A stretch of 64,000 nt of DNA. Origin: Paraflavitalea pollutisoli (GTDB taxonomy: Bacteria > Bacteroidota > Bacteroidia > Chitinophagales > Chitinophagaceae). Below, piece by piece: positions 28,434 through 38,004 of this stretch. Made by a program: the position numbers and the translations under genes. Location of the stretch: positions 682,001 to 746,000 of the forward strand of contig NZ_JARKMX010000014.1 of the NCBI RefSeq assembly GCF_029360705.1, given 5' to 3'. The notes beneath the pieces were generated by a model. That model saw only the letters and a program-made list of their open reading frames with translations. It was not told where the DNA came from and ran no database searches. Every line of letters starts with the position of its first letter. Within the stretch, counting starts at the first letter, position 1.

Positions 28434-31400
28434 ATGTTAAAAAAAATACTCAAGATCACCGGAATCTCCTTGCTGGTACTCGTCGTGATTCTCTTTACCG
28501 CCCCTTTTATCTTCAAAGGGAAGATTGTAAAGATCGCCAAGGAACAAATCAACAAAAATATCAATGCGAAAGCCGACTTCAAGGATGTGAGCATTTCCTT
28601 CTTCCGTCGCTTTCCCCGGGTGTCACTCGCTCTGGAAGGACTACAGGTGACCGGCCTCGGTGAATTTGCCAAAGACACCCTGATCAGTGCCAAAGAGATC
28701 GATGTAGCCGTGAACCTGTTCAGTGTATTCAGCGCCAAAGACATGAAAGTGTATGCCATCAATGTCGACGAGCCCCGCATTCATGCCCTAGTCAACAAAG
28801 ATGGTAAGGCCAACTGGGACATCGTAAAGCCCGACACCGCCACAGTCGCTACACCCGAAGAACCGGCCAGTCCGTTCAAACTGAACCTGCAAAAATATGC
28901 GATCAAGAACGGCTATCTCTACTACGAGGATGCCAGTGCAGGCATGAGCAGCGAGATCGTCAACCTCAACCACGAGGGCAGCGGCGATTTCACCGCTGAC
29001 AACTTTATCCTGCAAACCGGCACGACAGCCGATGCGGTGACCTTCAACTACGGTGGTATCCCCTACCTGGCCAGGACCAAAACCGCCATCGACGCCGACC
29101 TGCAGATCGATATGGTCAACAGCAAGTACAGCTTCAAGACCGATGAGATCGCCGTCAATGACCTCAAGCTGAGCAGCGAAGGATTTTTCCAGCTGGTCAA
29201 TGACAGTACCTACAACATGGACATCGCTTTCAAAGCGCCTTCGACAGAATTCAAAAGCATCCTGTCGCTGGTCCCTGCCGTATACCAACAGGATTTTGCC
29301 AAGATCGAAACCAAGGGTAAAGCGATTTTCGATGGTTTTGTAAAAGGTACTTACAGCCCCACGCAGATCCCGGCTTACAATATCAACCTCGGCATCCAGG
29401 ACGGCTTTTTTAAGTATCCTGACCTGCCCCAGCCGGTTAAGAATATCAACCTCGAACTCAAGGTCAACAACCCGGATGGTGTAACCGATAATACGGTGGT
29501 GAACATTCCCAAGGCACATATCGAATTTGGCAACGATCCTTTCGATTTCCACCTCGAATTGAAGAAGCCCATGACCGACCAATACATCGATGCCGGTGCC
29601 AAAGGTAAACTCAACCTCGCCAGCATCACCCAGTTTGTAAAACTGCCCGACACCAAGCTGTCGGGTACCGTGAGTGCCGATGTAACAGCCAAGGGCAATA
29701 TGGCTGTAGTGACCCAGCAAAAGCCCGGCGAGTTCAGCGCCAAAGGTTTTGTCGACATCACCAACCTCTTCTACGCTTCGAAAGATTTTCCGCAGCCGAT
29801 TCAAAATACGAATGCGCGCATCAATATCGACAATCCGGATGGAGTGCCCGATCATACAACCGTGCACATTCCCGCTGCCCACGTAGAGGTGGGCAAGGAT
29901 GCGGCAGATATTACCCTGTTATTGAAAACACCCGCCTCCGATCCCTACTTCGAAGGAACAGTAAAGGGCGGTTTGAATTTGGCCAATATTGCGCAGTTCT
30001 ATGCCTTCGAGGCGGGTACCAGCCTGGCAGGTCTGCTCAATGCCGACTTAGCCTTCAAAGGCAAGAAATCCTATATCGATAAGAGTCAGTATGAAGCTTT
30101 CCAAACCTCCGGCACGATCAAGGCTGCTAATGTGGTCTACAAATCGAAGGACTATCCGGATGGTGTAACCGTTAGCAATACCGGTCTCACTTTCAACCCG
30201 AAGAATGTGACGCTGAACACCCTCGTTGGTAATTTCATGGGTACTAATTTCAATGCCAATGGCAGCTTCGATAACCTGATCGGTTATGCCATGAAAGATG
30301 AACCACTGGCAGGCACCCTCAATGTATCGGCCGATAAGGTAGACCTCAATAAACTGATGGGTGCTACCACCGATGCAACAGACACCGCCACGGTTGCCAC
30401 CGAATCAGCTCCCTTCGCAGTTCCAAAAAATATTCAACTGACCCTGAATACCAAGGTCGACCAGGTTAAATACGACAAAGTAGAATACAAGAACATCAGC
30501 GGTACACTGGCCCTCAAAGATGAGACCGTAGCCCTGAAAGATCTCAAGATGAATGCCCTCGACGGCAACATCGGCCTGAATGGCTCCTATTCTACCAGGC
30601 TTAGCAAGACTAAACCTGATATCACTTTGGCTTACGATGTTCAAAACCTGGATGTACAAAAAACCTTCACCGCCTTTAACACAGTACAAAAACTGATGCC
30701 CATTGGCCAGTTTATCGCTGGTAAACTGACTTCCAAAATGACGATGAAAGGTAAACTGGGTGAAGACATGATGCCCGACCTCAGCTCGCTGACCGGTGAG
30801 GGTACCCTGTTTTTGCTGGAAGGGTTTCTGGCTAAATTCCAGCCGCTGGAGAAGCTGGCTTCTACCCTTAACATCAATGAGCTGCAATCCATCTCGGTAA
30901 AAGACATCAAAAACTACTTCGAATTTGCCAATGGCAAAGTGCTGATAAAACCTTTCAATGTAAAAGTGAAGGACATCGATATGGAAGTAGGCGGTATGCA
31001 CGGTCTCGATCAATCGCTGGACTACGTGCTCAACCTGAAAGTGCCTCGTGCCAAGCTGGGTGAAAAGGCCAATAGCCTGGTCAACAACCTGGCATCACAG
31101 GCTAACAGCAAAGGCATTCCGGTGAAGCTGAGCGATATCATCAACTTCAAAGTGAATGTTGGTGGCAGCATCACAAGCCCCACGATCAAAACCGATCTGA
31201 AAGATGCCGGCTCCAGCCTGGCCCAGGATATGAAAGACCAGGCCAACGAGTTTGTAGAAGCGAAAAAAGCAGCAGCCGACAGTGCCATCGCTGCCGCGAA
31301 ACAAGCGACGAAGGATTCCATTGCTTCTGCCAAAAACCAGGTGGTAAAAGGATTGAAGGATGAGCTGGGGAAAGCAATCTCAGGACAAAAAGATACCACT

Positions 31401-31508
31401 GGAACCAATACTACCAAGGATACGAAAAAGGCGCTGGAAGAAACTGGAAAAGGGTTGCTCAACAACCTGCTGAAAAAGAAAAAACCAACGGATAGTGTGA
31501 AGCAGTAA
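28434..31508 (+). CDS. AsmA-family envelope protein
   Basis: The product is 1024 aa with one N-terminal membrane anchor (ISLLVLVVILFTAPFIF). The N-terminal AsmA domain (about 30-260) has FFRRFPRVSLALEGLQVTG and AINVDEPRIHALVNKDGKANWDI. Two repeats of 121 aa start at about residues 346 and 467 (NPDGVTDNTVV and NPDGVPDHTTV). The AsmA C-terminal region follows (GEGTLFLLEGFLAKFQPLEKLASTLNINELQ), then an Ala/Lys-rich coiled tail. AsmA-like proteins are proposed to be bridge-like lipid carriers between inner and outer membranes; the repeats fit a longer bridge. Monocistronic, with its own terminator. Confidence 0.9.
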   Translation: MLKKILKITGISLLVLVVILFTAPFIFKGKIVKIAKEQINKNINAKADFKDVSISFFRRFPRVSLALEGLQVTGLGEFAKDTLISAKEIDVAVNLFSVFSAKDMKVYAINVDEPRIHALVNKDGKANWDIVKPDTATVATPEEPASPFKLNLQKYAIKNGYLYYEDASAGMSSEIVNLNHEGSGDFTADNFILQTGTTADAVTFNYGGIPYLARTKTAIDADLQIDMVNSKYSFKTDEIAVNDLKLSSEGFFQLVNDSTYNMDIAFKAPSTEFKSILSLVPAVYQQDFAKIETKGKAIFDGFVKGTYSPTQIPAYNINLGIQDGFFKYPDLPQPVKNINLELKVNNPDGVTDNTVVNIPKAHIEFGNDPFDFHLELKKPMTDQYIDAGAKGKLNLASITQFVKLPDTKLSGTVSADVTAKGNMAVVTQQKPGEFSAKGFVDITNLFYASKDFPQPIQNTNARINIDNPDGVPDHTTVHIPAAHVEVGKDAADITLLLKTPASDPYFEGTVKGGLNLANIAQFYAFEAGTSLAGLLNADLAFKGKKSYIDKSQYEAFQTSGTIKAANVVYKSKDYPDGVTVSNTGLTFNPKNVTLNTLVGNFMGTNFNANGSFDNLIGYAMKDEPLAGTLNVSADKVDLNKLMGATTDATDTATVATESAPFAVPKNIQLTLNTKVDQVKYDKVEYKNISGTLALKDETVALKDLKMNALDGNIGLNGSYSTRLSKTKPDITLAYDVQNLDVQKTFTAFNTVQKLMPIGQFIAGKLTSKMTMKGKLGEDMMPDLSSLTGEGTLFLLEGFLAKFQPLEKLASTLNINELQSISVKDIKNYFEFANGKVLIKPFNVKVKDIDMEVGGMHGLDQSLDYVLNLKVPRAKLGEKANSLVNNLASQANSKGIPVKLSDIINFKVNVGGSITSPTIKTDLKDAGSSLAQDMKDQANEFVEAKKAAADSAIAAAKQATKDSIASAKNQVVKGLKDELGKAISGQKDTTGTNTTKDTKKALEETGKGLLNNLLKKKKPTDSVKQ

Positions 31509-31567
31509 TGCCAGGTAATTAGTCTTTTTGTTTCAAATTCGATCGCCGTTATTCCCTCAACATATTG

Positions 31568-31600
31568 ATCCCCGGCCAGGTGGCCGGGGATTCGTTTTTT
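31568..31600 (+). terminator. Terminator after the AsmA-family gene
   Basis: ATCCCCGGCC / GGCCGGGGAT is a perfect 10-bp stem with an AGGT loop, then TCG and six T. Confidence 0.9.
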
Positions 31601-31942
31601 ATTATCGCCAGACGTCTTCCCGGCGCAACGTACTGGAAACTGCCTTTCTCTTACCCAGCTAGCCTGCAACCCGCTTGATCGTATTACTCCAATTGCCTGC
31701 AGGTCGCACTGGCTACCAATGAAAAATGCTACTTGTAGGCCTATCCAGTGCGACCTTGAAACCCTATTCCGGCAGTAAACAGGCTATGTGAGTCAGTTTT
31801 GGTCCGAATGGTTGATCAACCGCCTACGCCTCGGTTACCGCCTATAAACCATGCCGCCCGGCAACGGCAACCCGATCATAACCCACAGAAAAACACCCCT
31901 CGACTCACCTGTCATCCGGCTGCAAAAAAATCCACGTCCACA
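31601..31942. other. Gene-free region upstream of hppA, with inverted repeats
   Basis: About 340 bp without a gene. It contains a perfect 12-bp inverted repeat, AGGTCGCACTGG (31701-31712) and its complement (31745-31756), 32 nt apart, with CTAC/GTAG able to pair inside. A 12-bp palindrome, GGTTGATCAACC, lies at 31810-31821. Confidence 0.5.
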
Positions 31943-31972
31943 TTGAATTAGGGGCCTATTACCTTATATTTG
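31943..31972 (+). promoter_or_regulatory. hppA promoter
   Basis: A TTG at 31943-31945 and an exact TATATTTG at 31965-31972 are separated by 19 bp, the canonical Bacteroidota arrangement. The leader to the ATG at 32012 is about 33 nt. Confidence 0.8.
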
Positions 31973-32011
31973 TCAACCTTAAAAACAAATTCGAATCAGA
32001 ATCAACTACTT

Positions 32012-34222
32012 ATGGACAAATTGCTCTATCTCGTCCCTGTGATGGGAGTTATTGGCCTGCTATACACCCTGGTGAAATTCAACTGGGTATCCAAGCAGGA
32101 CGCCGGCACTGATCGTATGAAGGAGATCAGCACGTACATTGCTGAGGGTGCCATGGCTTTTTTGAAAGCAGAATGGAAGGTCCTCGGCTACTTCGTGGTA
32201 CTGGTCGGAATTTTGCTGGGCGTTATGGCACAAGCCAACCCACACTCACATTGGTCTATCGCGATTGCCTTTGCTATTGGAGCCGTATTCAGCGCTACCG
32301 CCGGTTACATCGGTATGCGTGTTGCCACCAAAGCCAATGTTCGTACAGCACAAGCCGCCAGAACCAGCTTAAGTAAAGCCCTCAACGTTTCCTTCACCGG
32401 CGGTGCTGTGATGGGATTGGGCGTATCCGGCCTGGCCGTTCTTGGTCTGGGTGGCTTATTCATCCTCCTCAAATCATTCTTTGGCGCCACAGAAGTCTCT
32501 TCGGAAGAAATGCTGAAGACCATCGAGGTACTGACAGGTTTCTCCTTGGGTGCTGAATCGATTGCCCTCTTCGCCCGCGTAGGCGGCGGTATCTATACGA
32601 AAGCTGCCGACGTAGGCGCTGACCTGGTAGGTAAAGTGGAAGCCGGCATTCCCGAAGATGATCCCCGCAACCCTGCCACCATCGCCGACAACGTAGGTGA
32701 CAACGTGGGTGACGTAGCCGGTATGGGCGCCGATCTGTTCGGTTCTTATGTAGCTACCGTACTCGCTACAATGGTCCTAGGACAGGAAACAGCTTCTGTC
32801 GATGAATTTGGCGGATTTGCTCCTATCTTACTGCCCATGCTGATTGCTGGTGTAGGCATCATTTTTTCGATCATTGCCACCCTCTTCGTGCGCATCAGTG
32901 AAAATGCAACTATCAGCACCAGTGTTGTACAAAAAGCCCTCAACATGGGTAACTGGGGATCTATCGTCCTCACTGCAGCAGCTTCCGCCGCCCTGGTTTA
33001 TTATATTCTTCCCGAAGAAATGGTACTGCGTGGTGAAACATTCACCAAGTGGGGCGTACTCGGCGCTATTGGCGTAGGCCTGGCCGTGGGAACCCTCATG
33101 AGCATCATTACTGAATATTATACTGCGATGGGTAAAGGTCCGGTCATGAGCATTATCCGTCAGTCGTCAACCGGCCACGCTACCAACGTCATTGGTGGTT
33201 TGGCAGTGGGTATGGAATCAACCTTCCTGCCGATCATCGTCCTGGCTGCCGGTATCTATGGATCTCATGCCTGCGCTGGTCTGTACGGTGTAGCAATCGC
33301 AGCTGCCGGTATGATGGCAACCACTGCGATGCAGCTGGCCATCGACGCCTTCGGTCCTATTGCCGATAATGCCGGTGGTATCGCCGAAATGAGCGAACTG
33401 CCCAAGGAAGTGCGTGAAAAGACCGATGTGCTCGATGCCGTCGGTAACACCACGGCAGCAACGGGTAAAGGTTTCGCCATCGCCTCTGCGGCCCTCACGG
33501 CGCTGGCCCTTTTTGCGGCATTCGTGGGTGTGGCAGGCATCCAAGGCATCGACATCTACCGTGCTAATGTATTGGCCTGTCTGTTTGTCGGTGGCATGAT
33601 CCCCTTTATCTTCTCTTCGCTGGCTATCCGCGCTGTGGGACAGGCGGCCATGGCCATGGTGGAAGAAGTGCGTCGTCAGTTCCGCACCATTCCCGGTATT
33701 ATGGAAGGAACCGGCAAACCGGAATACGACAAATGCGTGGCGATCTCAACGAGTGCGTCCATCAAGAAAATGATGCTGCCTGGTGCCATCGCTATTATTT
33801 CTCCCCTCATTATTGGTTTTGCCTTCGGCCCTGAGGCACTAGGTGGCTTCCTGGCTGGCGCTACCGTGAGTGGTGTACTGATGGGCATGTTCCAGAATAA
33901 CGCCGGTGGTGCGTGGGACAATGCCAAGAAGTCTTTCGAAAAAGGTGTTGAGATCAACGGCCAGACTTACTACAAAAAATCAGAGCCGCACAAGGCATCG
34001 GTTACCGGCGATACAGTAGGTGATCCATTTAAGGATACTTCCGGTCCGTCGATGAACATCCTCATCAAACTGATGTCGATCGTGTCATTGGTAATTGCTC
34101 CCACGCTGAAGCAGATCTTTTTTCCTGAACCGGAAGTGTTCAATCCTGCCGGCTCAAAAACCGAACAGGTGGTGGTAAAGAGCAGTACAACGACAACGAA
34201 TGCAACGGTGGCAAAATTCTAA
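32012..34222 (+). CDS. hppA: K+-dependent membrane pyrophosphatase (ion-pumping)
   Basis: The product is 736 aa with about 16 membrane segments; the start is the ATG at 32012. It hydrolyses cytoplasmic PPi and pumps Na+ and/or H+. The substrate loop [21 protein letters not shown] and [23 protein letters not shown] (about 200-240) supply Mg-PPi ligands. The K+-dependence motif reads [10 protein letters not shown] near residue 478; Ala here (Lys in K+-independent enzymes) predicts K+ requirement. K+-dependent members include Na+-pumps and dual Na+/H+ pumps, and the sequence alone does not settle which this is. Monocistronic with a strong promoter. Confidence 0.95.
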   Translation: MDKLLYLVPVMGVIGLLYTLVKFNWVSKQDAGTDRMKEISTYIAEGAMAFLKAEWKVLGYFVVLVGILLGVMAQANPHSHWSIAIAFAIGAVFSATAGYIGMRVATKANVRTAQAARTSLSKALNVSFTGGAVMGLGVSGLAVLGLGGLFILLKSFFGATEVSSEEMLKTIEVLTGFSLGAESIALFARVGGGIYTKAADVGADLVGKVEAGIPEDDPRNPATIADNVGDNVGDVAGMGADLFGSYVATVLATMVLGQETASVDEFGGFAPILLPMLIAGVGIIFSIIATLFVRISENATISTSVVQKALNMGNWGSIVLTAAASAALVYYILPEEMVLRGETFTKWGVLGAIGVGLAVGTLMSIITEYYTAMGKGPVMSIIRQSSTGHATNVIGGLAVGMESTFLPIIVLAAGIYGSHACAGLYGVAIAAAGMMATTAMQLAIDAFGPIADNAGGIAEMSELPKEVREKTDVLDAVGNTTAATGKGFAIASAALTALALFAAFVGVAGIQGIDIYRANVLACLFVGGMIPFIFSSLAIRAVGQAAMAMVEEVRRQFRTIPGIMEGTGKPEYDKCVAISTSASIKKMMLPGAIAIISPLIIGFAFGPEALGGFLAGATVSGVLMGMFQNNAGGAWDNAKKSFEKGVEINGQTYYKKSEPHKASVTGDTVGDPFKDTSGPSMNILIKLMSIVSLVIAPTLKQIFFPEPEVFNPAGSKTEQVVVKSSTTTTNATVAKF

Positions 34223-34617
34223 CGTTTTTTTTACAGGCAACACCTGTTTATTCAGCTGCAACCACTATATTTGCAGCTCATAACTAAAGGCACTATATCA
34301 TACCAAATACCAAAGTCCCCATGTTTCCACATGGGGTCTTTACATTTCAGGACCCTCCCATTGTTTTTCTGCACCGGATCGGTCATCCTACCGACCAATT
34401 CCGACAGTCACCCACCGCATCCGGTCCGCATCCAGCTTAAAAGTTTCCCCGCTTTAAGAATGTCTTGATCGCCGCATCGCCTTACAGCACCCTACGTCCG
34501 GTTTCATGCCTGATTTTGCCCTTCTCTGCCTCACCGCCCAACCCGGGTTTATCCCCATTCACCTAATTAACCTGTGATTAAAATGACCTGTTTCTTACCT
34601 TCCCCTTAACAATTCAT
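34223..34617. other. Intergenic region after hppA with a possible small RNA
   Basis: About 395 bp without a protein gene. It contains TATATTTG at 34266-34273 inside a short inverted repeat (AGCTGCAA at 34254, TTGCAGCT at 34271), then a hairpin at 34312-34341. The rest shows nothing recognisable. Confidence 0.4.
34312..34341 (+). terminator. Hairpin, possible terminator of hppA or of a short transcript
   Basis: CCCCATGT / ACATGGGG is an 8-bp stem with a TTCC loop, flanked by AAAG and CTTT that can also pair. The T-tract is short. It lies 90 bp after the hppA stop. Confidence 0.5.
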
Positions 34618-34633
34618 TACGAAATATGTCGTA
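34618..34633. promoter_or_regulatory. Candidate BlaI-type operator
   Basis: TACGA-AATATG-TCGTA is a perfect 16-bp dyad 25 bp upstream of the blaI-like ATG. It overlaps TATTTTTA at 34632-34639, a near match to the -7 box. BlaI/MecI repressors bind similar dyads (TAC...GTA with an AT-rich centre), so autoregulation is likely. Confidence 0.6.
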
Positions 34634-34658
34634 TTTTTAGAGCAAATGTTGTTCTGCT

Positions 34659-35042
34659 ATGTCAACCGTTAAAACTATCAAACCTACAGAGAGCGAACTG
34701 GAAATCCTCCAGGTGATTTGGGCGAAGGGTACTGCCAGTGTACGCGAAGTGCATGAGGAGCTGTTGAAAGTGAAAGAAGCGGGTTACACCACCACGCTGA
34801 AACTCATGCAGATCATGTTCGAAAAAGGACTGGTAAAGCGCGATGATTCTGTGAAGACGCACATTTATCAAGCCGCTGTAAGCCGGGAAAAGACGCAAAA
34901 ACATTTGGTCGGCAAAATGATCGACTCCCTATTTGGTGGATCTCCTACCGAATTGGTCATTCAGGCGCTGGGCAATCATAAAGCAACGGCCGATGAATTG
35001 GAAGCGATTCAGCAACTGATAGACAACCTTAAAAAACAGTAG
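34659..35042 (+). CDS. BlaI/MecI/CopY-family repressor
   Basis: The product is 127 aa. The winged helix (about 8-75) has TESELEILQVIWAKGTASVREVHEELLKVKEAGYTTTLKLMQIMFEKGLV, a clear BlaI/Penicillinase_R signature. The C-terminal helices (about 80-127) form the dimer. The downstream M56 gene starts 3 bp later; in known systems that protease inactivates the repressor after a wall or envelope signal. A dyad matching the family overlaps the promoter. Confidence 0.93.
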   Translation: MSTVKTIKPTESELEILQVIWAKGTASVREVHEELLKVKEAGYTTTLKLMQIMFEKGLVKRDDSVKTHIYQAAVSREKTQKHLVGKMIDSLFGGSPTELVIQALGNHKATADELEAIQQLIDNLKKQ

Positions 35043-35045
35043 TAG

Positions 35046-36917
35046 ATGAACCTGGTCAACCAATCCGCTTTTCTTAAGGCATTGGGATGGTCATTATTAG
35101 ACAGCTTGTGGCAATTAGGCATTTTATGGCTGCTCTATGTTGTACTGACTGCCAATGGAAAAAAATTCACCGCACGCCAACGTCATACGCTGGCCCTGTT
35201 ATCACTGGCCGGAGGTTCCGCGTGGTTCCTCATCACGCTGGTGATCAACTTTTATAATGCGGCCGCTACGCCTACGATTATTACCCTCCTGGTACAAGCG
35301 GGGGAATTGATCCATCTGCCAGCTACCAAAGGCAATTTCAGTACACTTATGGAGCAAATGTTGCCCTTCCTCAGCGTTGCTTACCTGCTGGTGGCCATGC
35401 TGCTCTTCGTTCGCTTCTACCGTCAATATCATTTTACAAGACGGCTGTTTACCCAGGGACTGCAAAAAATCAATCCCGAATGGCGTGTGTTTGTACAGGA
35501 AACGGTACTGCACATGAGCATACCCCGCAAAGTAAGCATCTGGTTGTCCTCCAGGGTAGATACGCCACTCACCATTGGTTTCTGGAAACCCATTATTTTA
35601 CTGCCTGTCGCAGCCGTCAACAACCTCAGTATAGAACAAACGGAAGCCATCATCCTGCATGAGCTCCATCACATCAAACGCAACGACTACCTGGTCAATC
35701 TGCTCATCGCCAGCACCGATATCATTTTCTTCTTTAATCCATTTGCCCGCCTGCTGGCAGGTAATATGCGTCGGGAGAGAGAGCATAGCTGCGACGATAT
35801 GGTATTGCAGTTCAGGTACGACGCTACCCAATATGCACGCGCCCTGCTGACACTTGAGCAAAACCGCTCTTCGCTGACGCCTGCACTGGCCGTAGCAGCA
35901 ACCGGTAAAAGCAACAACCTGCTGCTGAACCGGGTAAAACGTATGCTGACGAACGAACCTGCCGCCAATGCTGTCAGCCAGAAACTGGCCGCCTGGCTGG
36001 TATCAGCTTTCCTGATTGGTTTTATTGGCTGGTACAATCCCGGTAAAGCCATCGTTACCCAAATCGAAGAAATTGCCATAAAGACGCCGCAAACCACCTC
36101 TGTTGAGTTTGCCTCCAACATCAGTACGCCTCCTGCTGCCCCGGCTGTAGCAGATCAATCCCTAGAGCCCGCTGCGCCTCTAACGGATGACCAACGCCCC
36201 TGCACCGGGGAGGAAGAGTCTACAGAGGACGACACCGATGGTGAAGCGCTCCTCTCCGACCGTGACCTGGCTGCCCTCCAATTGGAAATGAGCCTGTTTG
36301 CCGCACAACAGCAACAAGCAGCGCAACAAATGGTGAAGCTGGTGGCTTCTACAGAAATGCGTGATTACTCGTTACAAGTTACTCAGGAGGCTATTGCGGC
36401 GGTAGGCCCTGTCCTCAACCACCCCTATATTCCCGGCAACAGTTTCCTGGTTCAGATCATAGAAGATACGCTGCGCCCCAAGCAGTATGTCATGAGCCAG
36501 TCTGAAAAAGAGGCTAAAGAAGCGATGGACAAAGCCATGAAAGCGCTGGAACAAGTCGATTGGCAGAAGATAGAAAAGGAACTCAAAAACGCCACCGGCC
36601 AGATAGATGGACAGCAACTCCAACAGGAGATCATCAAAGCGATCAAAAGAGTAGATTGGAAAAAGATCAGCCAGGATACCGAAAAGGCGCTGCAACTGTC
36701 GAGCCGTCAACTGGCTGAAGAGCAAGCCATGCTGAAAGCCAAACTCGAGCAATATGGCCGTCAGCGCCAGGAAAAACAAGAGAAACTCAGGCAACTGCAG
36801 CAACAGGTTGTGTTGGACCGTCTCCAGCAAAATGAGAAATCCAATAATTGTGAGCAATCCGGCACCACTGACGCAGAACAAAAAATCACCCGGAAAAAGA
36901 AGATTATTGTGATCTGA
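35046..36917 (+). CDS. M56-family (BlaR1-like) membrane metallopeptidase
   Basis: The product is 623 aa. The first 330 residues hold four membrane segments and the zinc protease motif HELHH at 205-209, followed by a downstream Glu-containing helix (NMRREREHSCDD). After the last membrane segment (LVSAFLIGFIGWYNPGK) there is no penicillin-binding sensor domain. Instead a roughly 290-residue tail is Gln/Glu/Lys-rich with coiled-coil heptads and two VDW(Q/K)KI repeats. The signal sensed is therefore not predictable as a beta-lactam. It pairs with the upstream BlaI-type repressor. Confidence 0.92.
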   Translation: MNLVNQSAFLKALGWSLLDSLWQLGILWLLYVVLTANGKKFTARQRHTLALLSLAGGSAWFLITLVINFYNAAATPTIITLLVQAGELIHLPATKGNFSTLMEQMLPFLSVAYLLVAMLLFVRFYRQYHFTRRLFTQGLQKINPEWRVFVQETVLHMSIPRKVSIWLSSRVDTPLTIGFWKPIILLPVAAVNNLSIEQTEAIILHELHHIKRNDYLVNLLIASTDIIFFFNPFARLLAGNMRREREHSCDDMVLQFRYDATQYARALLTLEQNRSSLTPALAVAATGKSNNLLLNRVKRMLTNEPAANAVSQKLAAWLVSAFLIGFIGWYNPGKAIVTQIEEIAIKTPQTTSVEFASNISTPPAAPAVADQSLEPAAPLTDDQRPCTGEEESTEDDTDGEALLSDRDLAALQLEMSLFAAQQQQAAQQMVKLVASTEMRDYSLQVTQEAIAAVGPVLNHPYIPGNSFLVQIIEDTLRPKQYVMSQSEKEAKEAMDKAMKALEQVDWQKIEKELKNATGQIDGQQLQQEIIKAIKRVDWKKISQDTEKALQLSSRQLAEEQAMLKAKLEQYGRQRQEKQEKLRQLQQQVVLDRLQQNEKSNNCEQSGTTDAEQKITRKKKIIVI

Positions 36918-36955
36918 TTAGCCTGTTCTATAAGGATAGCTATCAACCTATATTC

Positions 36956-36978
36956 AATGCCCCTTTGGGGCATTTTTT
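36956..36978 (+). terminator. Terminator after the M56 gene
   Basis: AATGCCCC / GGGGCATT is an 8-bp stem with a TTT loop and four further T. Confidence 0.85.
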
Positions 36979-37161
36979 ATTTGCGCAAGTATTCGGGGAA
37001 GTCAGACCTGACAGCAACGACCCGTGCCACGGCCTGTTTGGGCCAATTCTATCGCCTTACTTACAGGATTGACCTGATAGCTGACCAGTTCACTTGCCAA
37101 ACGCTAAGGACCTGCTTACGGCCATAGAGGATCACAGGTTCAAACTGAGACATCATAAAAT

Positions 37162-37194
37162 GCATAGGCCAGGACTCAGTGTCCTGGCCTATGC
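37162..37194 (-). terminator. Terminator of the FKBP gene
   Basis: GCATAGGCCAGGAC / GTCCTGGCCTATGC is a perfect 14-bp stem with a 5-nt loop, 20 bp after the minus-strand stop at 37214. The T-tract (TTTTAT) is short. Confidence 0.7.
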
Positions 37195-37213
37195 CTATCC
37201 CTAAACAGGAAAT

Positions 37214-37684
37214 TTATTTCACATCCAGTATATCGACATCGAATGCCAGGACTGCATTACCAGGGATCGGACTGGACCCTTTACAGCCATACCCCAAATT
37301 GGGAGGAATAACCAACTTAATTTTACCCCCTTTTGCCACTTTGGTAAGACCTATCTGCCATCCCACTACTACCTGGCTTACAAGAAATGCCACATTACTT
37401 CCTTTGTCGAAAACCGTTCCATCTGTAAGTTTACCAGTATAATTGACCGTAACACGGGAATTGATCGTGGGCTTATTACCAGTTCCTTCAGCCAGCACCT
37501 GATAATACATACCACTTGGATCTTTAGTGCCCGTAATGCCATTAGCAGTCATATAGGCCTGCATAGCAGCATCATTTTCCGCATCAGTAGTCGGTGTACA
37601 GGAATTGCTGTTGTTGCTGTTTTTGTCACATCCCCACAGGGTCATGGCCAACGCCACACTCAGAAAAATAGAAAAAAAACGCAT
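37214..37684 (-). CDS. FKBP-type peptidyl-prolyl isomerase lipoprotein
   Basis: The product is 156 aa. Signal peptide with lipobox LWGC, then an Asn/Ser-rich linker. The FKBP domain (about 55-156) shows VTVNYTGKLTDGTVFDKG, GWQIGLTKVAKGGKIKLVIPPNLGYG and PIPGNAVLAFDVDILDV. It is predicted to catalyse cis-trans proline isomerisation on exported proteins while anchored to a membrane. Monocistronic. Confidence 0.95.
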   Translation of the reverse strand: MRFFSIFLSVALAMTLWGCDKNSNNSNSCTPTTDAENDAAMQAYMTANGITGTKDPSGMYYQVLAEGTGNKPTINSRVTVNYTGKLTDGTVFDKGSNVAFLVSQVVVGWQIGLTKVAKGGKIKLVIPPNLGYGCKGSSPIPGNAVLAFDVDILDVK

Positions 37685-37990
37685 GGTTCAGAAGTTTGGT
37701 CGCAAATATAGGGTGCAGCGCCGGATTAACAGATAATATTAACAGCCATATCACAGTCTGCGAGAGGAATAAATCAGACATTATGGTCCGAGACGCTTTA
37801 CCAGTTTTCGCTGCTGCATGACAAAGTAAAGGTTCCCAGAAAACATACAGTTTAATTTAATATATAATTCTACGAATGGCCACATAATGATAGCCTTCAC
37901 AACACATACGTATAAACAACCTTCCGTCGTCCGTTCGATTTTATATCCCGACCTCTTCAATAGCGCACCAGTCACCTCAAAACATCGATC

Positions 37991-38004
37991 GGTCAATATA
38001 GACC
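37991..38004. repeat. Isolated exact dyad GGTC-AATATA-GACC
   Basis: An exact copy of the 14-bp array consensus, 3.5 kb left of the main array. A weaker copy, GGTC-ATAAAA-CACC, follows at 38084. Confidence 0.75.

Noticed and set aside
28358-28780. N-terminal extension of trmH to 341 aa
   Set aside because: The extension lies opposite the AsmA gene start and does not resemble a TrmH-family domain; the ATG at 28357 gives a standard 200-aa enzyme.
37781-37996. 71-aa minus-strand frame beside the FKBP gene
   Set aside because: No signal, no family pattern, overlaps the first array dyad.
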